Below are positions 63,574-64,000 of a DNA stretch of 64,000 nucleotides, in pieces; the stretch's first letter is position 1; each line of letters opens with the position of its first letter. The position numbers and the translations under genes are program-made. The DNA comes from Arthrobacter sp. Lineage in GTDB: Bacteria; Actinomycetota; Actinomycetes; Actinomycetales; Micrococcaceae. The stretch is taken from contig JAITLQ010000004.1 in the NCBI GenBank assembly GCA_031277795.1, positions 1 through 64,000 of the forward strand, given 5' to 3'. The notes under the pieces are model-generated. The model searched no databases and was not told the DNA's origin. It was given only the letters and a program-made list of their open reading frames with translations.

Positions 63574-64000
63574 TCGCCGATGACGTGAAGCGGGGGTCCG
63601 GCTCCGGCCGGGCCCCGCTCCGGTTGGCCCTGACGCTCGGGGCCGTGGAGGCGTTTGGCCCGCTGTCCATGGACGTCTACATGCCGACCCTGCCGCACCT
63701 GGCGCAGACGCTGAACACCTCGGACTCCATGGCCCAGCTGACCATGAGCGTATGCATGATTGCGCTCGGCCTGGGCCAGCTGGTGGTGGGGCCGCTCTCG
63801 GATCGGATCGGCCGCCGGTGTCCTCTGATGCTGGGGGTGCTCGGCTTTGCGCTCTTCTCCGGGCTGTGCGCTGTGGCCCCGAACATCGAGCTGCTGCTCG
63901 TATTCAGGGCGCTGCAGGGCCTGTGCGGCGCGGCGGGCGTGGTGCTCGCCATCGCGATCGCGCGGGACCTGACGAGCGGGCGCGAGCTGGTCCGCATGCT
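63570..64000 (+). CDS. Bcr/CflA-type MFS exporter (5' part, runs off the window)
   Basis: 143 codons to the window edge. After a short basic N-terminus comes LTLGAVEAFGPLSMDVYMPTLP, the Bcr/CflA signature, then LGQLVVGPLSDRIGRR (MFS motif A), and helices with LLVFRALQGLCGAAGVVLA. Members export drugs, sulfonamides or dipeptides. ATGA overlap with the second esterase suggests export of the product or a toxic intermediate. Confidence 0.9.
   Translation, partial: MIADDVKRGSGSGRAPLRLALTLGAVEAFGPLSMDVYMPTLPHLAQTLNTSDSMAQLTMSVCMIALGLGQLVVGPLSDRIGRRCPLMLGVLGFALFSGLCAVAPNIELLLVFRALQGLCGAAGVVLAIAIARDLTSGRELVRM

Overview
The window is G+C-rich (about 70% by eye) and densely coded. It has many GTG starts, AGGAGG-type ribosome binding sites and 1-4 bp start/stop overlaps. 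An actinobacterium fits best, and Micrococcales is likely: the copper amine oxidase looks like the Arthrobacter globiformis enzyme, the sortase-assembled pilus is of actinobacterial type, and the ClpP pair faces a ClgR-like regulator. Genus is not resolved. I see no rRNA, tRNA, CRISPR array or transposase gene.

Layout. 0-4.4 kb: tail of a probable HNH/DUF222 gene, a PEP-mutase/isocitrate-lyase-family enzyme, a BCCT osmolyte carrier and a YdcF-like membrane protein. 4.5-7.9 kb: peptide-type ABC importer genes (binding protein and two permeases) with no ATPase. 7.9-13.4 kb: a three-gene sortase-assembled pilus operon (tip, shaft pilin, class C sortase). 14.2-20.2 kb: branched-chain acyl-CoA (valine) catabolism, with acyl-CoA dehydrogenase, MarR, mmsB, 3-hydroxyisobutyryl-CoA hydrolase and mmsA. 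20.5-35.3 kb: uptake and hydrolase genes, comprising two MHS-type carriers, PucR and LysR regulators, two YtcJ-type amidohydrolases, an M20 carbamoylase-like amidase, a metallo-beta-lactamase-fold hydrolase, a DUF202 pair and another MFS carrier. 35.4-43.4 kb: aromatic amine catabolism, with copper amine oxidase, a His/Met-rich membrane protein, TetR, a FeaR-like AraC regulator, an APC permease and an aldehyde dehydrogenase. 43.6-48.3 kb: a SWIM/SNF2 helicase and a DUF1648 protein. 48.5-54.3 kb and 57.4-64 kb: a TetR gene and a spread set of methyltransferase, alpha/beta hydrolases, PhzF, aldo/keto reductases, SDR, amidohydrolase, Zn-alcohol dehydrogenase and a Bcr/CflA exporter. 54.5-57.2 kb: a lipoprotein, a ClpP pair and the ClgR-like regulator.

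How the genes work together. The amine block makes a complete route: amine import, oxidation to the aldehyde by the copper/topaquinone enzyme, then oxidation to the acid. Its two regulators lie inside the block. The mms block takes an acyl-CoA such as isobutyryl-CoA towards propionyl-CoA. In the last third, a palindrome GTCTAC-N4-GTAGAC, exact or with one mismatch, lies upstream of the TetR gene at 48.5 kb and in three further promoter regions. This suggests one local regulon for breaking down an unknown ester or amide compound.

The intergenic spaces are unusual. Many hold long palindromes built from a short word present twice in each arm at a fixed distance (19-20 or 30 bp), with a different word at different loci. 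A second dispersed word, TGCCCGACGGCG and variants, recurs between genes, in hairpins, and in frame inside the termini of unrelated proteins. These two repeat types, the inactive-looking ClpP partner and the TetR palindrome regulon are the points I consider most worth checking.
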